This document shows, piece by piece, positions 1 through 14,488 of a stretch of 64,000 nt of DNA (its first letter is position 1; each line of letters opens with the position of its first letter). The position numbers and the translations under genes are program-made. The stretch lies in the NCBI RefSeq assembly GCF_019649055.1, contig NW_026570320.1, forward strand, positions 310,001 to 374,000. The letters are read 5' to 3'. A model generated the notes under the pieces. That model saw only the letters and a list, made by a program, of their open reading frames with translations, made no database searches and had not been told where the DNA came from. The DNA is from Paramacrobiotus metropolitanus (Eukaryota > Tardigrada > Eutardigrada > Parachela > Macrobiotidae).

Positions 1-307
1 TTTCTTGGAGTTTCTTCATGAACTAGAAATTATTTGCACTCAGTTGTATAGCGTTTACTCGGGTTCACTGATTCAAGTCAAGTTTATGAGGAATTTTTGA
101 ATGAATGAGGTACGAAGTATTTTTGACTTAAATATCGGCAACTACGGCAAATTAAAAAAAAACGTCGCAAATCGCAGCATATAAGTCAAGAAAAGTTGCG
201 CCACTCAACTTGAATGTAACCGTATGCTAATCGAAAGCCGTATAGGCTGCAAATCCTGCAACCGAAAATTTTTGTAGACAAGAAGTGAAATCCAGCATCC
301 GAAAGTT
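1..307. other. 3' flank of squalene epoxidase gene
   Basis: AT-rich sequence downstream of the squalene epoxidase stop codon. I see no coding or repeat signal in it. Confidence 0.5.
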
Positions 308-3354
<3,047 letters not shown>

Positions 3355-4759
3355 CTAGGGAAGTGCACCGCTTTAGACTAGCACTATCAGACCGAAGCGA
3401 AGCCGGAAACTGAGTTCTGTACAAAAAATACTTCATCGTTTGTTTGGTAGTCACAATCACACCTGCAGAATCATCCTGTCTTGTTCTCCTTGTTGACCTC
3501 CCTGTTGACCCTACCGCCTTTCGTTTGAATACCTTTATTGTCTTTTTAAAAAGGAATTCAAGAATCGGCATAGTCGGTAATGCCAGTAAACGTGACCTTT
3601 ACGTTTTCCTATAAATTATTAATAATTCTTAATCCGTGAACTACTGTTATCAATGAATAAAATCTATATTACAACTACAAAAAAAGCTTTAGCTGCAATA
3701 TCGAGATCGGAAAAACCAAAACCTAATAAAAAAGATTAGATTCAGCATCTTCAGAAACTGTCACGTGCATTTTCTTACAAAAATCTTTTAAATCGTCCCT
3801 CCGATGCCGATTCCGGCAAAACTGGCTTCGCTAAAGCTTTCTTGAGAATAACAGCAGTGCCAGTTGCTTAAAACATTTATTAAAGTATTAAGTAGTACTA
3901 ATAAAGTACTATATAAATTTGTAATTATTTTATTTGCAAACGGGTTGAATTTAAACAATCGGCTTGCTCTAAATCAACAATGTCAAACGCCTAATAAGAA
4001 AAATTTGATTTCGAAGTTCGTTTGAATTTCAGTTAAACCAAGGTTTCGAAGGGATGGCTTGCATCGCTATCAAAACTGAAAACACCTGCTACCGGATTCA
4101 CGAGAATTAAATGTTCGAAGTATCAGATATTTTGCTTCTTCGATCGCCAAACACGGTCATTAGAATGTCGCACTTCTTTACAGTAGAAAAAAACAAAAAC
4201 AATTTTTAGCACGGAGTTCATTGAAGTTCCAGTTTTTGTTTCTTGGACATCCTTCGAAAGTTCGAAACCACCCATTGTTTAAAAATAAGCCCGAAAAAAT
4301 CAAACCTTTCTTATCTATTGCTCTTTCGAATAAACATGCCAATCAGGCGCTGGATAGACCCACAGCGCCTTAGCAATGCCAGAGGGCCATTTTGTTCAGC
4401 AACCGGGAAGAATTATAGCATCTATGTACTGGGTGGCTGAACAAAATGGCCTTCTCGTTCATCATGGTGTGCTGGATCCTGCCAAAGCCTGATTAACGTC
4501 ATATTAGTTTCATTGGAAAGAGCAAATTTTGCAGCATACAAAAGGAAAGTCATATGGACGTTAAAGAAAAGTTTGACGGTGTTATAAATTGTTTTTAAAA
4601 ATAGGGTAGGGTCGAAACCTGGCCCGGAAGCAAAAACCCGAGTAAACCTAATTCTAACTAAAAATTGCTATGATTGAACTAAATAATTTACTGTACGTCA
4701 AATTGCTACTTCGGATAGAGGGGTTGTTTCTGGTTTTTTTGCTGTAAAGAGCTGCGATA
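3355..4759. other. Inserted sequence of unknown origin
   Basis: First part of the 19.2-kb insertion that splits copy A. It is AT-rich and I recognise no gene. Its one clear structure is the hairpin at 4385-4451. Confidence 0.5.
4385..4451. repeat. Hairpin: 16-bp perfect inverted repeat
   Basis: GGCCATTTTGTTCAGC at 4385-4400 is repeated in reverse complement at 4436-4451, leaving a 35-base loop. It could be a small foldback element or a structured RNA segment. No neighbouring gene explains it. Confidence 0.7.
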
Positions 4760-5610
4760 TCATGGTCACCCGCTCCCCTACCGGGCTCTGTGCACGAACA
4801 GAAGTGGTAACTCGGTCACTCGTTTAAACGGGCTTTCTGCGCCGGACAGCAGTGGTAGCTCGGTCACCCGCTCACCTACCGGGTTCTTTGCACTCGTTTA
4901 CCGAGCGGGCTTTGTGCACGAGATAGTAGTGGTAGCTCGGTCACCTCGGCTTCGCCTCTGCGTTTCTTGTGGTCTACGGGTGGTCGATTCGCGGAGGCGA
5001 AGCCGAGGCTGTTTCTGTTTTAATCGCTTTTATTCGTACCTGTTGGCTTTGTCAACTGGACTACAGTGGTGGACTCGTAGTTCGGTCACTCATGTGCACT
5101 GTACAGTAATGACAGCTCGGTCACTCGGTTCTGTGCACGGACCGTAGTGGTAACTAGGTCACGTACGCGCTCCCTAACGGGCTTTGTACGCTGGACAGTA
5201 GTGACAACTCGGTCACTCGTTCCCTAACGGGCTTTGTACACTGGACAGTAGCGACAGCTCGGTCACCCGCTCACCTCCCGGGCTAGCTCTGTGCACGTAC
5301 GGACAGTAGTGGTAACTCGGTCACTCGTTTACCTGACGGGCTTTCTGCGCCGGACTGCACTGGTAGCTCGGTCACCCGCTCACCCACCGGGCTTTGTGCA
5401 TCGGACAGTAATGGAAGCTCGGTCAACTGCTCACATAGCTGTCCATAGTGGTAATTCGGTCACTCACTGGCTTATCGGGCTATTTTAACTAGAATATAGT
5501 GGGCTATTTTAACTAGAATATTTTAACCAGAATATAGTCACCCGCTGAACTAACGGGTTTGCGCAGTGAACAGTTGCGGTAGTTCGGTCTATCACTGATT
5601 GAACAGACGA
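4760..5610. repeat. Degenerate minisatellite, roughly 50-bp units
   Basis: The phrase CTCGGTCAC recurs about a dozen times (near 4812, 4860, 4937, 5093, 5129, 5209, 5258, 5316, 5368, 5455), usually with a shared context of ACAGTAGTGGTA before it and CCGCTCACC then ACGGGCTTTGTGCAC after it. Unit length varies around 50 bases and some units are fused or incomplete. Short frames across it are by-products of the repeat, not genes. Confidence 0.8.
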
Positions 5611-6007
5611 TCGTAGTAGAGATAGTGTAGCGATAGCTGCTCGGCCGGCACTTATTTAGAAATTGTTCTCGATGACAACGTTAGTTATGTAGTCGTTCTT
5701 TGTCGTAATAACGGTCTGCTAATAAATTCATTCTGATATTTTAATTAGTGGAAAATACTTTGATTTTTTAACTGTATTTTAGTTGGTTTACGTGGTAACA
5801 CTGCCTCGTTAAAAACACCACGACGATAATTATTATTGTAATAATTTGGGCGTATTCATTTGGTGAAGGTAGTGTAACAGACAATGGCGAGGAGATCACG
5901 AGTGTGTCTTTATTGACAAATAAAGGCTGACAATGCTGCGTAATAGCAGTAAACAAGAACAAAGGCGCTGATGGCCAAAAGTAGCAAGTGTGTGCTAACA
6001 GGGTTCC
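5611..6007. other. Spacer between minisatellite and Ty3/gypsy LTR
   Basis: Mixed sequence with no recognisable gene. I found no clear target-site duplication for the element that begins at 6008. Confidence 0.4.
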
Positions 6008-6311
6008 TGAGCGTCTGCCAAGGCGTTGAAGAATGCTGGCGGCAACCACGTGCTGTGTGCCATCAGCGGTGTGATGATGCGCAGACTGGACTCTATCCAA
6101 CGCGAGCGTACGAACGCTGAGTAGTACTGCGAGAGAGGAACGAGAGAGAAGTACAGCTCAGTGTGTGCGCTGCGTATATCCGCTTCAGCGGATGAGTCAG
6201 TGCAGCAGCAGCACACGTACGTACAGCAAGAGAGGCGATAGCGGCATGCAATGGGTGCAAGTACGTCCTGTGTGGACCGTACGCACCAGGCGCAGGCTGC
6301 CGCCGCTGACA
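6008..6311 (-). repeat. 3' LTR of the Ty3/gypsy element
   Basis: A 304-bp repeat matching 20579-22337 once the hAT-like insertion there is set aside. It is uninterrupted and preserves the empty target of that insertion, AGTGTGTGCGCTGCG near 6162-6176. Confidence 0.9.
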
Positions 6312-9300
6312 TGCCTCTGGGCGGGAATCCGAGCTCCTGCGAAGGATGCTCCGACTCGGAACCGCACAACTCTCCGGTCGGACCCATTGTGTGGTCGCCG
6401 GTACGCGTCCTCTGGCAGCGGGAGCCCGGTGTCTGGTCGACCGTCCCATCTTCACTTCCAAACCCGTGAGAGGAAGCCACTCACGGCTGAGGAATCCGGA
6501 AGTCGCTCGGGCGTTTCGTTGGACCGGTGATGCGTCTGTTGGCTGGCTTCTTGCTTCTGTTGGCAATGTAAAAGAAATGTAATGAAAGTTTATGCGCGAA
6601 AGAAAGTATGAAATAAAGTTTAATCACAATTTCAGTGAGCAAAAGGGGTTACGAAACAGATCTGTCAAAGAGATCGGACTAGAAAAATACAATTCCGTTT
6701 GTTAGGAAAATGCTAAAAAATTGCAAAAATCTGTCCTGGGGTCCTATTCCGACTAGGATGACGTCCACGGGGCAATTGAGTCTCCACGGGGTCTCCTGTC
6801 CACTTTCATCCGGTAAGTTGGGTCCGGGGCATCGGTTCCCGGGTTACCCGTCGTAACCGGTTAAATTCACCGAGGTCGGATAAGCACGGTTAAACACTTA
6901 CTTCCGACTCGTATCCGTCCGTTCGGGATAGAGAGGCACTGTTGCAGATGCAAATGCCGAGGCATCCTCTCTGAATGGGGAATAGGACCGAGGTCGGTTT
7001 GACCAAGGTCGGCCTACCGGTAAGTCGACCGGCGGCGAGGGTAATTCGGCTATGTTCCGAATTCGGAAAGTTCAGGTCCGAAAAAGCTGTATGTAAATCA
7101 TGTGGCCTGTGTGGTCGTCATGTACAGCAATTCCGTTCAAATGTGGTCGGTTAAAACCGTTCAATCTGCTACCACGAGCCTGGTTTGGAGTAATCCGAGT
7201 CGAACTGGCTCGAAGGTCCGGTCGGAAATCATGGGTTACTTCATTGGAAGTGTCTAGTCGACTTCCATCCGGTATGTTCCGTGGTTATCCGACCTGTAGT
7301 CAAGGTCGGTTGTCCTATCCGTCGGTGGCCGACTCGGGTTAACCTGCAATAACATGCCCATGTGGGGCCAAACAAGTTCCGTCAAGTCGAATTCGTCCAC
7401 CGCAGACAGTTACTCGTCGTCTTTCGTCACGTTGACTGGGTTAACCGACCATTTATTGGTCGGTTAATAGATCCGACTTCCGACTTGTGGTCGGTTGTCC
7501 AAGGTCGACTTCGGAAGGTCGGATGAACTGTGTGTTCATCCGTCCCAAAACTGAATTCTTCCGTTAGGAGGTCAGTATCTGACTTCTAGTTGTATTTGCC
7601 GACTTGTTGTCGCGCATTTCCGACCTCCGTTTGGTCACTTCCGACCTCCGATTTGAGGTCGGTTATCCATATCAGTATTCTACGGTCGGCTATGTCCGAC
7701 TTCCCCAGGTCGGATGAACTGTGTGTTCATCCGTCCCAAAGCGGAAATCTTCCGTTAAGAAGTCGGTGTTCGACTTCCACATGCCTTTACCGACTTGTTG
7801 TCTCATCCTTCCGATCTCTGTTCGGTCACTTCCGACCTCCGACTTCAGGTCGGTTATCCATATCAGGTCGGCTATATGTCTGACCTCCCGAGGTCGGATG
7901 AACTGTATTTCCATCCGTCCAAAAGCTGAATTCTTCCGCTAGGAAGGTCGATATCCGACTTCTAATCGTTTTTCCGACTTGTTGTCGTATACTTCCGACC
8001 TGCGTTTGGTCACTTCCGACCTTCGACTTGAGGTCGGTTATCTGTATGGTGTTCCAAGGTCGGCTATGTCCGACTTCCTTAGGTCGGATGAACTATGTTT
8101 TCATCCGCCAAAAGGCTAAATTCTTCCGCTAAGAGGTCGATTTCTCACTTCTGGTTGCTTTTCCGACTCGTTTGTCGTACGCTTCCGACCTCCGTTTGGT
8201 CACTTCCGACCTACGACTTGAGGTCGGTTATAGATATCGGTATTCCTTGGTCGGCTATGTCCGACTTCCCAAGGTCGGATGGACTATGTTTCCATCCGTC
8301 CAAAAGCTGGAATGTTTCGCTTGGAGGTCGATGTCCAACTTCTAATTCTTTTGCCGACCTATTGTCGCGCATTTCCGACCTCCGTTTGGTCGCTTCCGAC
8401 CTCCGACTTCAGGTCGGTTATCTATATCGATGTTCCGAGGTCGGCTATTTCCGACTTCTTTAGGTCGGATGAACTGTGTGTTCATCCGCCAAAAGGCTGA
8501 ATCCTCCCGTTAGGAGGTCGATTTTCCATCTTCTGATCGCTTTTCCGACTTGTTGTCGTATACTTCCGACCTCCGTTTGAGGTCGGTTAGGCGTCCTGAC
8601 ATTACCTCTGGGTCGGATCCGAGCTTCTGTTGGCCGGTTAATCCGAATGACATGCCTCTGGGCGGCCGAGTCCTGCGAGGTAGGAGTTTCCTTGGCATCT
8701 ATTGGACGTTACGGTCGACCTGTGTGGTCGGCCATAATGTCGACTTCCCTGGTCAGCTACCCTGTACCTAGTCGATCTGTGTGGACGGCTAGGGTAGCGA
8801 GTCATGGTTCTGCCATCTGATCTGGCTATCGTTTCCGAAACCGACCTGCGTGGTCGGCTTGCACAACCGACCTTTGTGGTCGGTTAATACAGCTGTGTCC
8901 GCAATTTCTCTGCTTTATTGGCGAAGTACAAAGTCGACGTTTGTGGTCGGCTCAAGTACATATAGTCTAATCCGAGTATTTTTCTGCGCTGTTGGCTGCT
9001 CGGCCGAGGGATTTCCGCTGTTTACAATGGTGAAGGCTGCTCGGCTACCCGGTTCCGAGGTTGGCCACGGGTGCTTGGCAAACACGACGATGAACACGCA
9101 GCGACGTATTCCACGCCATGTTAGCGTAATTCTCTCAGTCTACACTCCAGAGTCGGTTGGCCGGAGTAATCTTCGCAGCCGGTCGTGGTCAATGGCGTAA
9201 TCTGTACCATGTAACTGACGATCGGTTCCATGTAACGCGGATTGGGGTTTCTGTTGGCTCCATTGGTCGCAGAACGTGATTGACGATCTGCTATGTTAGC

Positions 9301-9766
9301 AAATGATCGTGGTTCGCGATTTGTTAGTGCCATGCTGGGGAACTGAGGTCGGTTTGCCCAGTTCTATCCAGGGGATTGCTTGGAAGACGTACCGGAACGG
9401 TGGAAAAAGGCCGGCTTGTCAGGTCTAACCACTCGTGTCCGGGTCAAACTGAAGAATCCGACCGACTTGTGTAGTCAGCACTCTGGCAAAGTCATCGTTG
9501 ACGTCCGCTGTATACATGGTTCATCGGTTTCTGTAAGAAGAACTAAAGAGAAGTGTCCATTCCGAGGTCGTTTCTCGACGAAGCTGTTTCTCAGCTGGAC
9601 TGTTTCTCAGTCAGGTCGGTTCTCGACCATGCCATTTCTCGGCGTGAAGTCCCCTTGGGTGTTCCAGGTCGAGATCAGGTTCCAGTGTGGGAACCTGATC
9701 TTATCCCAAGTTCACAGGGACCGGCGGGGCCGCTATGACGGAGTCTGTCCGGTTTTGAATGCAGTT
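6312..9766 (-). other. 3' noncoding tail of the Ty3/gypsy element
   Basis: About 3.4 kb between the integrase tail and the 3' LTR, with no convincing protein. It is rich in GGTCGG and CCGACC and holds the tandem array at 7480-8640. Hairpin-like CCGACC-N5-GGTCGG motifs lie near 8716, 8841 and 8867. Such a long repeat-bearing tail is unusual for Ty3/gypsy. Confidence 0.7.
7480..8640. repeat. Tandem array of about six 190-bp units
   Basis: The phrase GGTCGGATGAACTGTGT (with variants) starts near 7509, 7711, 7892, 8082, 8272 and 8462, giving spacings of about 202, 181, 190, 190 and 190. Each unit also carries CTTCCGACCTCCG, TTTGGTCACTTCCGACC and an inverted pair CCGACC...GGTCGG. Frames open through the array are repeat artefacts. 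Confidence 0.9.
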
Positions 9767-10663
9767 TTAGGTGCCTTTGATTCGGTTATTTTTAGCCGGT
9801 TTCTCCGAATCCGCCCGTCCTTTTGAGATCCTCTCGAGGATTTCCTTGTGTGCTTCGTTTTCAACAACTTCAATTTCCTCTAGCATCTGTTGTGCTGTCG
9901 ACTTCGGTTTTTTCACTGTTCCATACTTCCGTTTAGGCTTGTTCGGTTTGACTGCCTGGTCGGCTGCTACGACTTCTGTAGTCGGCGGCGATGCGATGGT
10001 CGAGTCCACCTTCCGTTTAGTGTACTTCCGATTTGATTTAGTTGGTTGGACTGCCGAGTCGGCTACAGCGACCTCTGTGGTCGGTACCGACGAGTCGGTT
10101 TTGTTGACCGTCCTGTTTTTCCGAGCTGGCTTTGTCACCGGCTTCGGTTCCTCCGTAGGATGGTTGGCTGGTTGGACCGGCATTTCCGACTTGTCTTCCG
10201 ACTCCTTCGGTTTCTCCGTGGTCGGCTGAGCTTTGTTCAAAGCTTCTTCCGAGGTCGGTGCTGGTTCAGCAGCTTTAACGTCTTGCTTCTGAAGTTCCTT
10301 CCGTGCTGGCTTTTCGAAGTCGATCGGAGGTTTCTTCCGAGGTCGACCTCGTTTCTTCTTCAACGTCGGTTCGGCCTTATCCGCGTCGTTAGTCGGATCC
10401 AGAGGTTTCTCGACGGTTTCTTCCGGTTTCTTCTTCGGCTTCCGAGTAGCTTTCCCTTCTGTAGGGTCGGCTACTGGGCTGGTTGACCGAGTTGCTGGTC
10501 GACTTGTCTCGACTCGGCAATGTTTTACTCGGTCGACGGCTACCGTGTCTTCACGTCCGTCTTCGCATCGAAGGAGCAAGTTGTTTGGGCCAACATAGTT
10601 GATGACCGTCCAGACTCCATCGTAGCGTTCCTTCCGAGTTGGGTCCTTGGTCGGGAATTCCAC
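9767..10663 (-). CDS. Integrase C-terminal part and basic tail (Ty3/gypsy fossil)
   Basis: Part of the LTR element. The first 50 or so residues (KERYDGVWTVI, then PNNLLLRCEDG) look like the small beta-barrel that follows the integrase core in Ty3/gypsy pol. The rest is a long tail rich in Lys, Pro, Thr and Glu with an AT-hook-like KKKRGRPRKKP and repeats of PTTEV. Those PTTEV repeats are the coding reading of the palindromic 17-mer found throughout the element. The basic tail may bind DNA; that is inference. Confidence 0.7.
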   Translation of the reverse strand: MEFPTKDPTRKERYDGVWTVINYVGPNNLLLRCEDGREDTVAVDRVKHCRVETSRPATRSTSPVADPTEGKATRKPKKKPEETVEKPLDPTNDADKAEPTLKKKRGRPRKKPPIDFEKPARKELQKQDVKAAEPAPTSEEALNKAQPTTEKPKESEDKSEMPVQPANHPTEEPKPVTKPARKNRTVNKTDSSVPTTEVAVADSAVQPTKSNRKYTKRKVDSTIASPPTTEVVAADQAVKPNKPKRKYGTVKKPKSTAQQMLEEIEVVENEAHKEILERISKGRADSEKPAKNNRIKGT

Positions 10664-10795
10664 CGTTACCTTATCCCTCGGTTTGAAGGTCGGATTCGAC
10701 TTCTTTTTATTGTAGTGCTCAGCATTTCGTTCGAATGCCTCATCGATGTTGATGCGGGCAATCTCATGCGAGCGCTTAAGTCGTTCTTTAATCCG

Positions 10796-11632
10796 TCAGA
10801 TGTAGTGTTCCTTATCCGTGAAGGTTTCCGGTGTATTCGTTCCGGCCACTACGTCCTGTGGCATGGTCATTTCTCGACCGTACAGCATATAGAACGGTGA
10901 GAACTTAGTCGCGGCATGGACGGCTCGGTTCATTCCGCAGACGACGTAATCCAAGGCTCTGTGCCATCGGTGTCCGTCTTTTACATCGCAGAACTTCCTT
11001 ATTCCGTCCCATATCGTTTGCATTTGCCGTTCGACTTGTCTTTGTCCTTCCGGATGATGGGCAGTTCCAAGCGTATGTTGGATGCCGAAGATCCGTGCGA
11101 CCTTAGCGAACGTCTTCGCTGTAAAGTGTGTCCCTCTGTCCGAGTGGATGAAGGTCGGCATTCCATGCTTCAGGAGGACATCTTTGACAAAAAACCTTTC
11201 AAATTCTCTCGCGGTATTCGTCTTCGTTGCCCGTGCTACGGTGAACTTCGTCAGTTGGTCCGTTACCACTGCGATATACTGGTATCCCTTCGTCTCCGTC
11301 CGAGGAAGAGGACCTTTGAAGTCCGCGTATATGCGATACCAAGCTTCACCGACTTCCGTCTTTTGGAGTTTACCCGGTGGTGGACATCGTTGCTTGTTCG
11401 TCATAATGCACTGTCGGCATTTCTGGATGTAGGCAATGTCGTCACTATTCATCCTTGTCCAGTAGTAGCGCAGCTTCAGTGCTTCGATCGTTTTCTCCCG
11501 TCCGAAGTGGTTTCCGGTTTTTCCGTCATGGAGTGAACGGATAATTTGACTGCGCATAAAGAGTGGTACGACGAAGCAACGCTCCAACTTTGTGTTGATC
11601 GTCTTCAGTCTGTACAGTACTCCTTGCGCCAT
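10796..11632 (-). CDS. Integrase core (Ty3/gypsy fossil)
   Basis: Zinc-binding HHCC region (HDGKTGNHFGREKT with QKCRQCIM) followed by the catalytic core: IYADFKGPLP, then FIHSDRGTHFTAKTF and AHHPEGQRQVERQ, the spacing expected for the D,D-35-E triad. It ends with MLYGREMTMP, a Ty3/gypsy hallmark. It lies directly after the RNase H part in element order. Confidence 0.88.
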   Translation of the reverse strand: MAQGVLYRLKTINTKLERCFVVPLFMRSQIIRSLHDGKTGNHFGREKTIEALKLRYYWTRMNSDDIAYIQKCRQCIMTNKQRCPPPGKLQKTEVGEAWYRIYADFKGPLPRTETKGYQYIAVVTDQLTKFTVARATKTNTAREFERFFVKDVLLKHGMPTFIHSDRGTHFTAKTFAKVARIFGIQHTLGTAHHPEGQRQVERQMQTIWDGIRKFCDVKDGHRWHRALDYVVCGMNRAVHAATKFSPFYMLYGREMTMPQDVVAGTNTPETFTDKEHYI

Positions 11633-14419
11633 CTAATAGTGTTCAAGATGTTTCGACTTATGGTCGAGTTTCTCTGGATTCTCCAGTTCATCAATGATTT
11701 TGCGTAGCTGCGGGTCTCGCAACTGCGCTTTCCGAAGTTCCAAGTTCGGTTCGGGTGGAGGTGGGAGTGTCTCTTCGACTTCCAACTCGTCATCCTCTGC
11801 CGTGTTGACGGTCCGAACGGTCGGTTCCGGTGTCTCCGGTGCTGGTGTGTTAATGACTCGGACTTCTGTGGTACTCAAGTCATCCCAGTCAGTTATGACG
11901 ATGCATCCGGGAAGAACCGGTGGAAGGGGGATTTTCGGTGGGTTTTCCGTATCCTTCTTCCTTTTCTTGGAGGCGTTCGCCTTCAGACGTCTAAGAGTCC
12001 GTATTGTGCAGACCTTAATTTCGTCCTTGGAGTCCTCGAAGTTGGGGACTTGATCCAACTCTTCGTGTGGATCTTTGTCTTCACTGCGTTCCAGTGGCCA
12101 TCTCGACAGGGCATCTGCATTGTCGCAGAATACTCCCGGCTTGTACTGGATGGTTATGTCCCGTCCTTGTAGAGCCAGTACCCATCTCGTTAGTCGACGG
12201 TTGATGCCAGGTCGGTTCGACTCGCATCGGAGCAGATTCTGCAGTGCTCGGTGATCCGTTCGTACGGTAAATGGTCCGTGGTCGATGAAGTGCTTGAATT
12301 TCTGCACTGCCCACACCACGGCCAAACATTCCCATTCGGTAACTCCGTAGTTGACTTTGGCCACTCGTGCCTTCCATGTGTTGAAGTGCTCCGACTTCTG
12401 TTCGTCGGTTAAGTTAGCCAAGGTCGGTTGTTCCGTTGACAACTGCTGGCCGACGATGGTTAGAGGTTGGAAATCGTCTTCTTCCGGTTTACCTCCTCCG
12501 AATCCCCACAAAGCCTTAAGTTGGTCGAGTTCCTCCTGTTGTTCAGAGTCGACCGTTTTCTTCTGTTCGGTTTGTTCCGGTGGCTCGTCTTTAAATTCTG
12601 TGTGAACTATAGACCGTAATGCTGTAGTTAGCCGGACATCGTAGGTCGGTTCTTCGTCCTCCGATGACGAATCATCCGAGTCGTTTATGCTCGGTTTATC
12701 CGTCTTACAGTGTCGGACTGACAGATCGAATTCTTCGTCGTCTTCTTCCTCGGATTCTTCCGATGGTCGGTTATCGGAGTCTATGTCCGCCGAATCACTC
12801 GTACTTTGTATGTCCGAGTCGTCCGATCTGTAACCCTCGAATTCGATTTCCGATCCGTTTTCGAGGTCAACTTGTGGCGTGTTGTCGAATCCGACCTTTG
12901 TGGTCGGTTCGAGTTGATCGACTTGTTCCGTCGGTTGGGTTGGTCGACTTGTTCCGTCCTGATTCTCAAGGCCCGTTGGCACTGAGTCTATGTTACTCAG
13001 CCATCGGATACTCGCCGGTTGGGGCTTCCGAAAGCGGTCTACCTTCCGTTCCTGTTGCGGAGGCGACGGTGACGACGGTCTGTCGTCCGACCAAGTCAGG
13101 TCGTGATGAGCTTTTGTTACTCGTACTACCTCGTCAATGTTGTCTTGACAGATGGCACACCGGTAAGGTCTGTCGGTTTCCTCCAGGATTATGTTTTCCT
13201 TGGACTTGGGTAGGCTACTCTCAAACTTCACGTAGGTCGGAGTGTGCGCCATGAGCGGTGGTAGCCGTCTAGGAACTTGTCGCGTTATGGCGGTGTCCTC
13301 GCCGTACCGTTGCCAGAATGCAGTCGTTGACGATTCTCCGTGCAACCGAATTCGATGCAGGTAGGCAAAAAGTTGGGAGCCTAATTCCTGGCAGGGCATT
13401 TCCAGCGGGGGTGGTATGGGAAGTCCGTATTCCACGTACTGTCGGTGAACAGGGATGCGTCCGTCTTCCCATTCCCATGCTTCGTCCTCTGTGTCGTTCG
13501 CGAGGGCGATTACCGGTTCGCACATTCGTTGTGCTTCCAGTATCTGATCGGGGGTTACCGCTCCGTTCTGTTGCAGAGTGGTCGCCATTTCCGACGTCCG
13601 TTGGTTGAGAAAGTGTCGAACTCCCGAGAACCAAGTTCGGTACTTTTGTCGTACTTGTTCTAGGTTCTGGGCATCCGCGTCAGCGGGTGCCTCTGGTATC
13701 GGGATAGACTTCAGTACGGTCTTCGCCGATCGTAATGTACCAGTGCTTTTCCGTTCTTCGTACGTTTCGATGGCGTTGTGCAGCTTCAGTTCCTCGAGCA
13801 GAGTCAGGTTGTTGTCACGGCAAATGTTACGCAAAGGTTCCGTCAGCGGGCCCTGCTGGGTTACCCTCACTTTACTTATTGCCGTGCCCGATGCCTCTGG
13901 CATCGGGATAGACTGCACTACCGTCGTTCCTCCTGGTTGTTCTGGGGCAGGAATCGGTGTTAAAACGAAGGTGAACTTCGAATGCAGGTAGTCGCATCCG
14001 AGTAGCACTGGAATGTCCGCTTCGGTCGGCTGGACGTGGAATGTGTGGTGGCTTGTAAAGCCCTGCATTGTTACAGGTGCAGTACAGCAATGAGACACCA
14101 TGAAGGCGACTTGTCCGCCTACACCAAGTATTTTTGTGTAATGTCCGAGGGGTAGTATCGTTAAACCGTTCCTCTCGCAAAACCGTTGTTCGATGGGCGA
14201 AGTCTCCGCCCCGGTATCCAGCATCGCCAGTGTGGGCGTGGATCCGACTTGGATTGCGTGTGTCCAAGCTTGAACTGTCTTCGGTTTCTTGTGTGTTCCC
14301 TTTTCAAGGGTAACTTCCCGTACCGTTAGTCTGATCGGGATTAAAGATACTGGTCCGTGGTCGGTTAGCTGTTGTGAACCTTGTGTAGGTTTAACGCCGG
14401 GGTTGGCCACTTCGCGCAC
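11633..14419 (-). CDS. Protease and RNase H region (Ty3/gypsy fossil)
   Basis: A 928-codon frame. Near its start AMLDTGAETSPIEQRF with a later VLLGCDYL identifies a retropepsin-like aspartic protease. A very acidic Ser/Asp/Glu-rich stretch follows in the middle. RNase H comes after it: NYGVTEWECLAVVWAVQKF, VRTDHRALQNLL and YKPGVFCDNADALSRWP, close to Ty3/gypsy RNase H. The tail runs towards the integrase. It belongs to the broken element and I do not treat it as a working protein. Confidence 0.85.
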   Translation of the reverse strand: MREVANPGVKPTQGSQQLTDHGPVSLIPIRLTVREVTLEKGTHKKPKTVQAWTHAIQVGSTPTLAMLDTGAETSPIEQRFCERNGLTILPLGHYTKILGVGGQVAFMVSHCCTAPVTMQGFTSHHTFHVQPTEADIPVLLGCDYLHSKFTFVLTPIPAPEQPGGTTVVQSIPMPEASGTAISKVRVTQQGPLTEPLRNICRDNNLTLLEELKLHNAIETYEERKSTGTLRSAKTVLKSIPIPEAPADADAQNLEQVRQKYRTWFSGVRHFLNQRTSEMATTLQQNGAVTPDQILEAQRMCEPVIALANDTEDEAWEWEDGRIPVHRQYVEYGLPIPPPLEMPCQELGSQLFAYLHRIRLHGESSTTAFWQRYGEDTAITRQVPRRLPPLMAHTPTYVKFESSLPKSKENIILEETDRPYRCAICQDNIDEVVRVTKAHHDLTWSDDRPSSPSPPQQERKVDRFRKPQPASIRWLSNIDSVPTGLENQDGTSRPTQPTEQVDQLEPTTKVGFDNTPQVDLENGSEIEFEGYRSDDSDIQSTSDSADIDSDNRPSEESEEEDDEEFDLSVRHCKTDKPSINDSDDSSSEDEEPTYDVRLTTALRSIVHTEFKDEPPEQTEQKKTVDSEQQEELDQLKALWGFGGGKPEEDDFQPLTIVGQQLSTEQPTLANLTDEQKSEHFNTWKARVAKVNYGVTEWECLAVVWAVQKFKHFIDHGPFTVRTDHRALQNLLRCESNRPGINRRLTRWVLALQGRDITIQYKPGVFCDNADALSRWPLERSEDKDPHEELDQVPNFEDSKDEIKVCTIRTLRRLKANASKKRKKDTENPPKIPLPPVLPGCIVITDWDDLSTTEVRVINTPAPETPEPTVRTVNTAEDDELEVEETLPPPPEPNLELRKAQLRDPQLRKIIDELENPEKLDHKSKHLEHY

Positions 14420-14488
14420 TTCTGGTCGGTGCGCGACTCCGTCCGTCGGTTTGCTAGTAGCATTTGCCCGTCGTGCCTGATCCAGTAT

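Noticed and set aside
5998-6012. ACAG or GGTT as target duplication of the LTR element
   Set aside because: Short matches around the two outer LTR edges are inconsistent with the TG...CA ends and could be chance.
6093-6566. Frames of 120-160 codons on both strands across the left LTR
   Set aside because: LTR and adjacent noncoding sequence; the same segment recurs in the other LTR and no domain is present.
7590-8500. Several overlapping frames of 70-120 codons with repeated SDLRSVIHI-like peptides
   Set aside because: They are translations of the 190-bp tandem units; the repeated peptide only mirrors the DNA repeat.
9771-10486. Long plus-strand frames opposite the integrase tail and protease regions (also near 10916-11536, 12664-13254, 13578-13991)
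   Set aside because: They lie antisense to recognised retroelement parts and have no domains; high GC keeps them open by chance.
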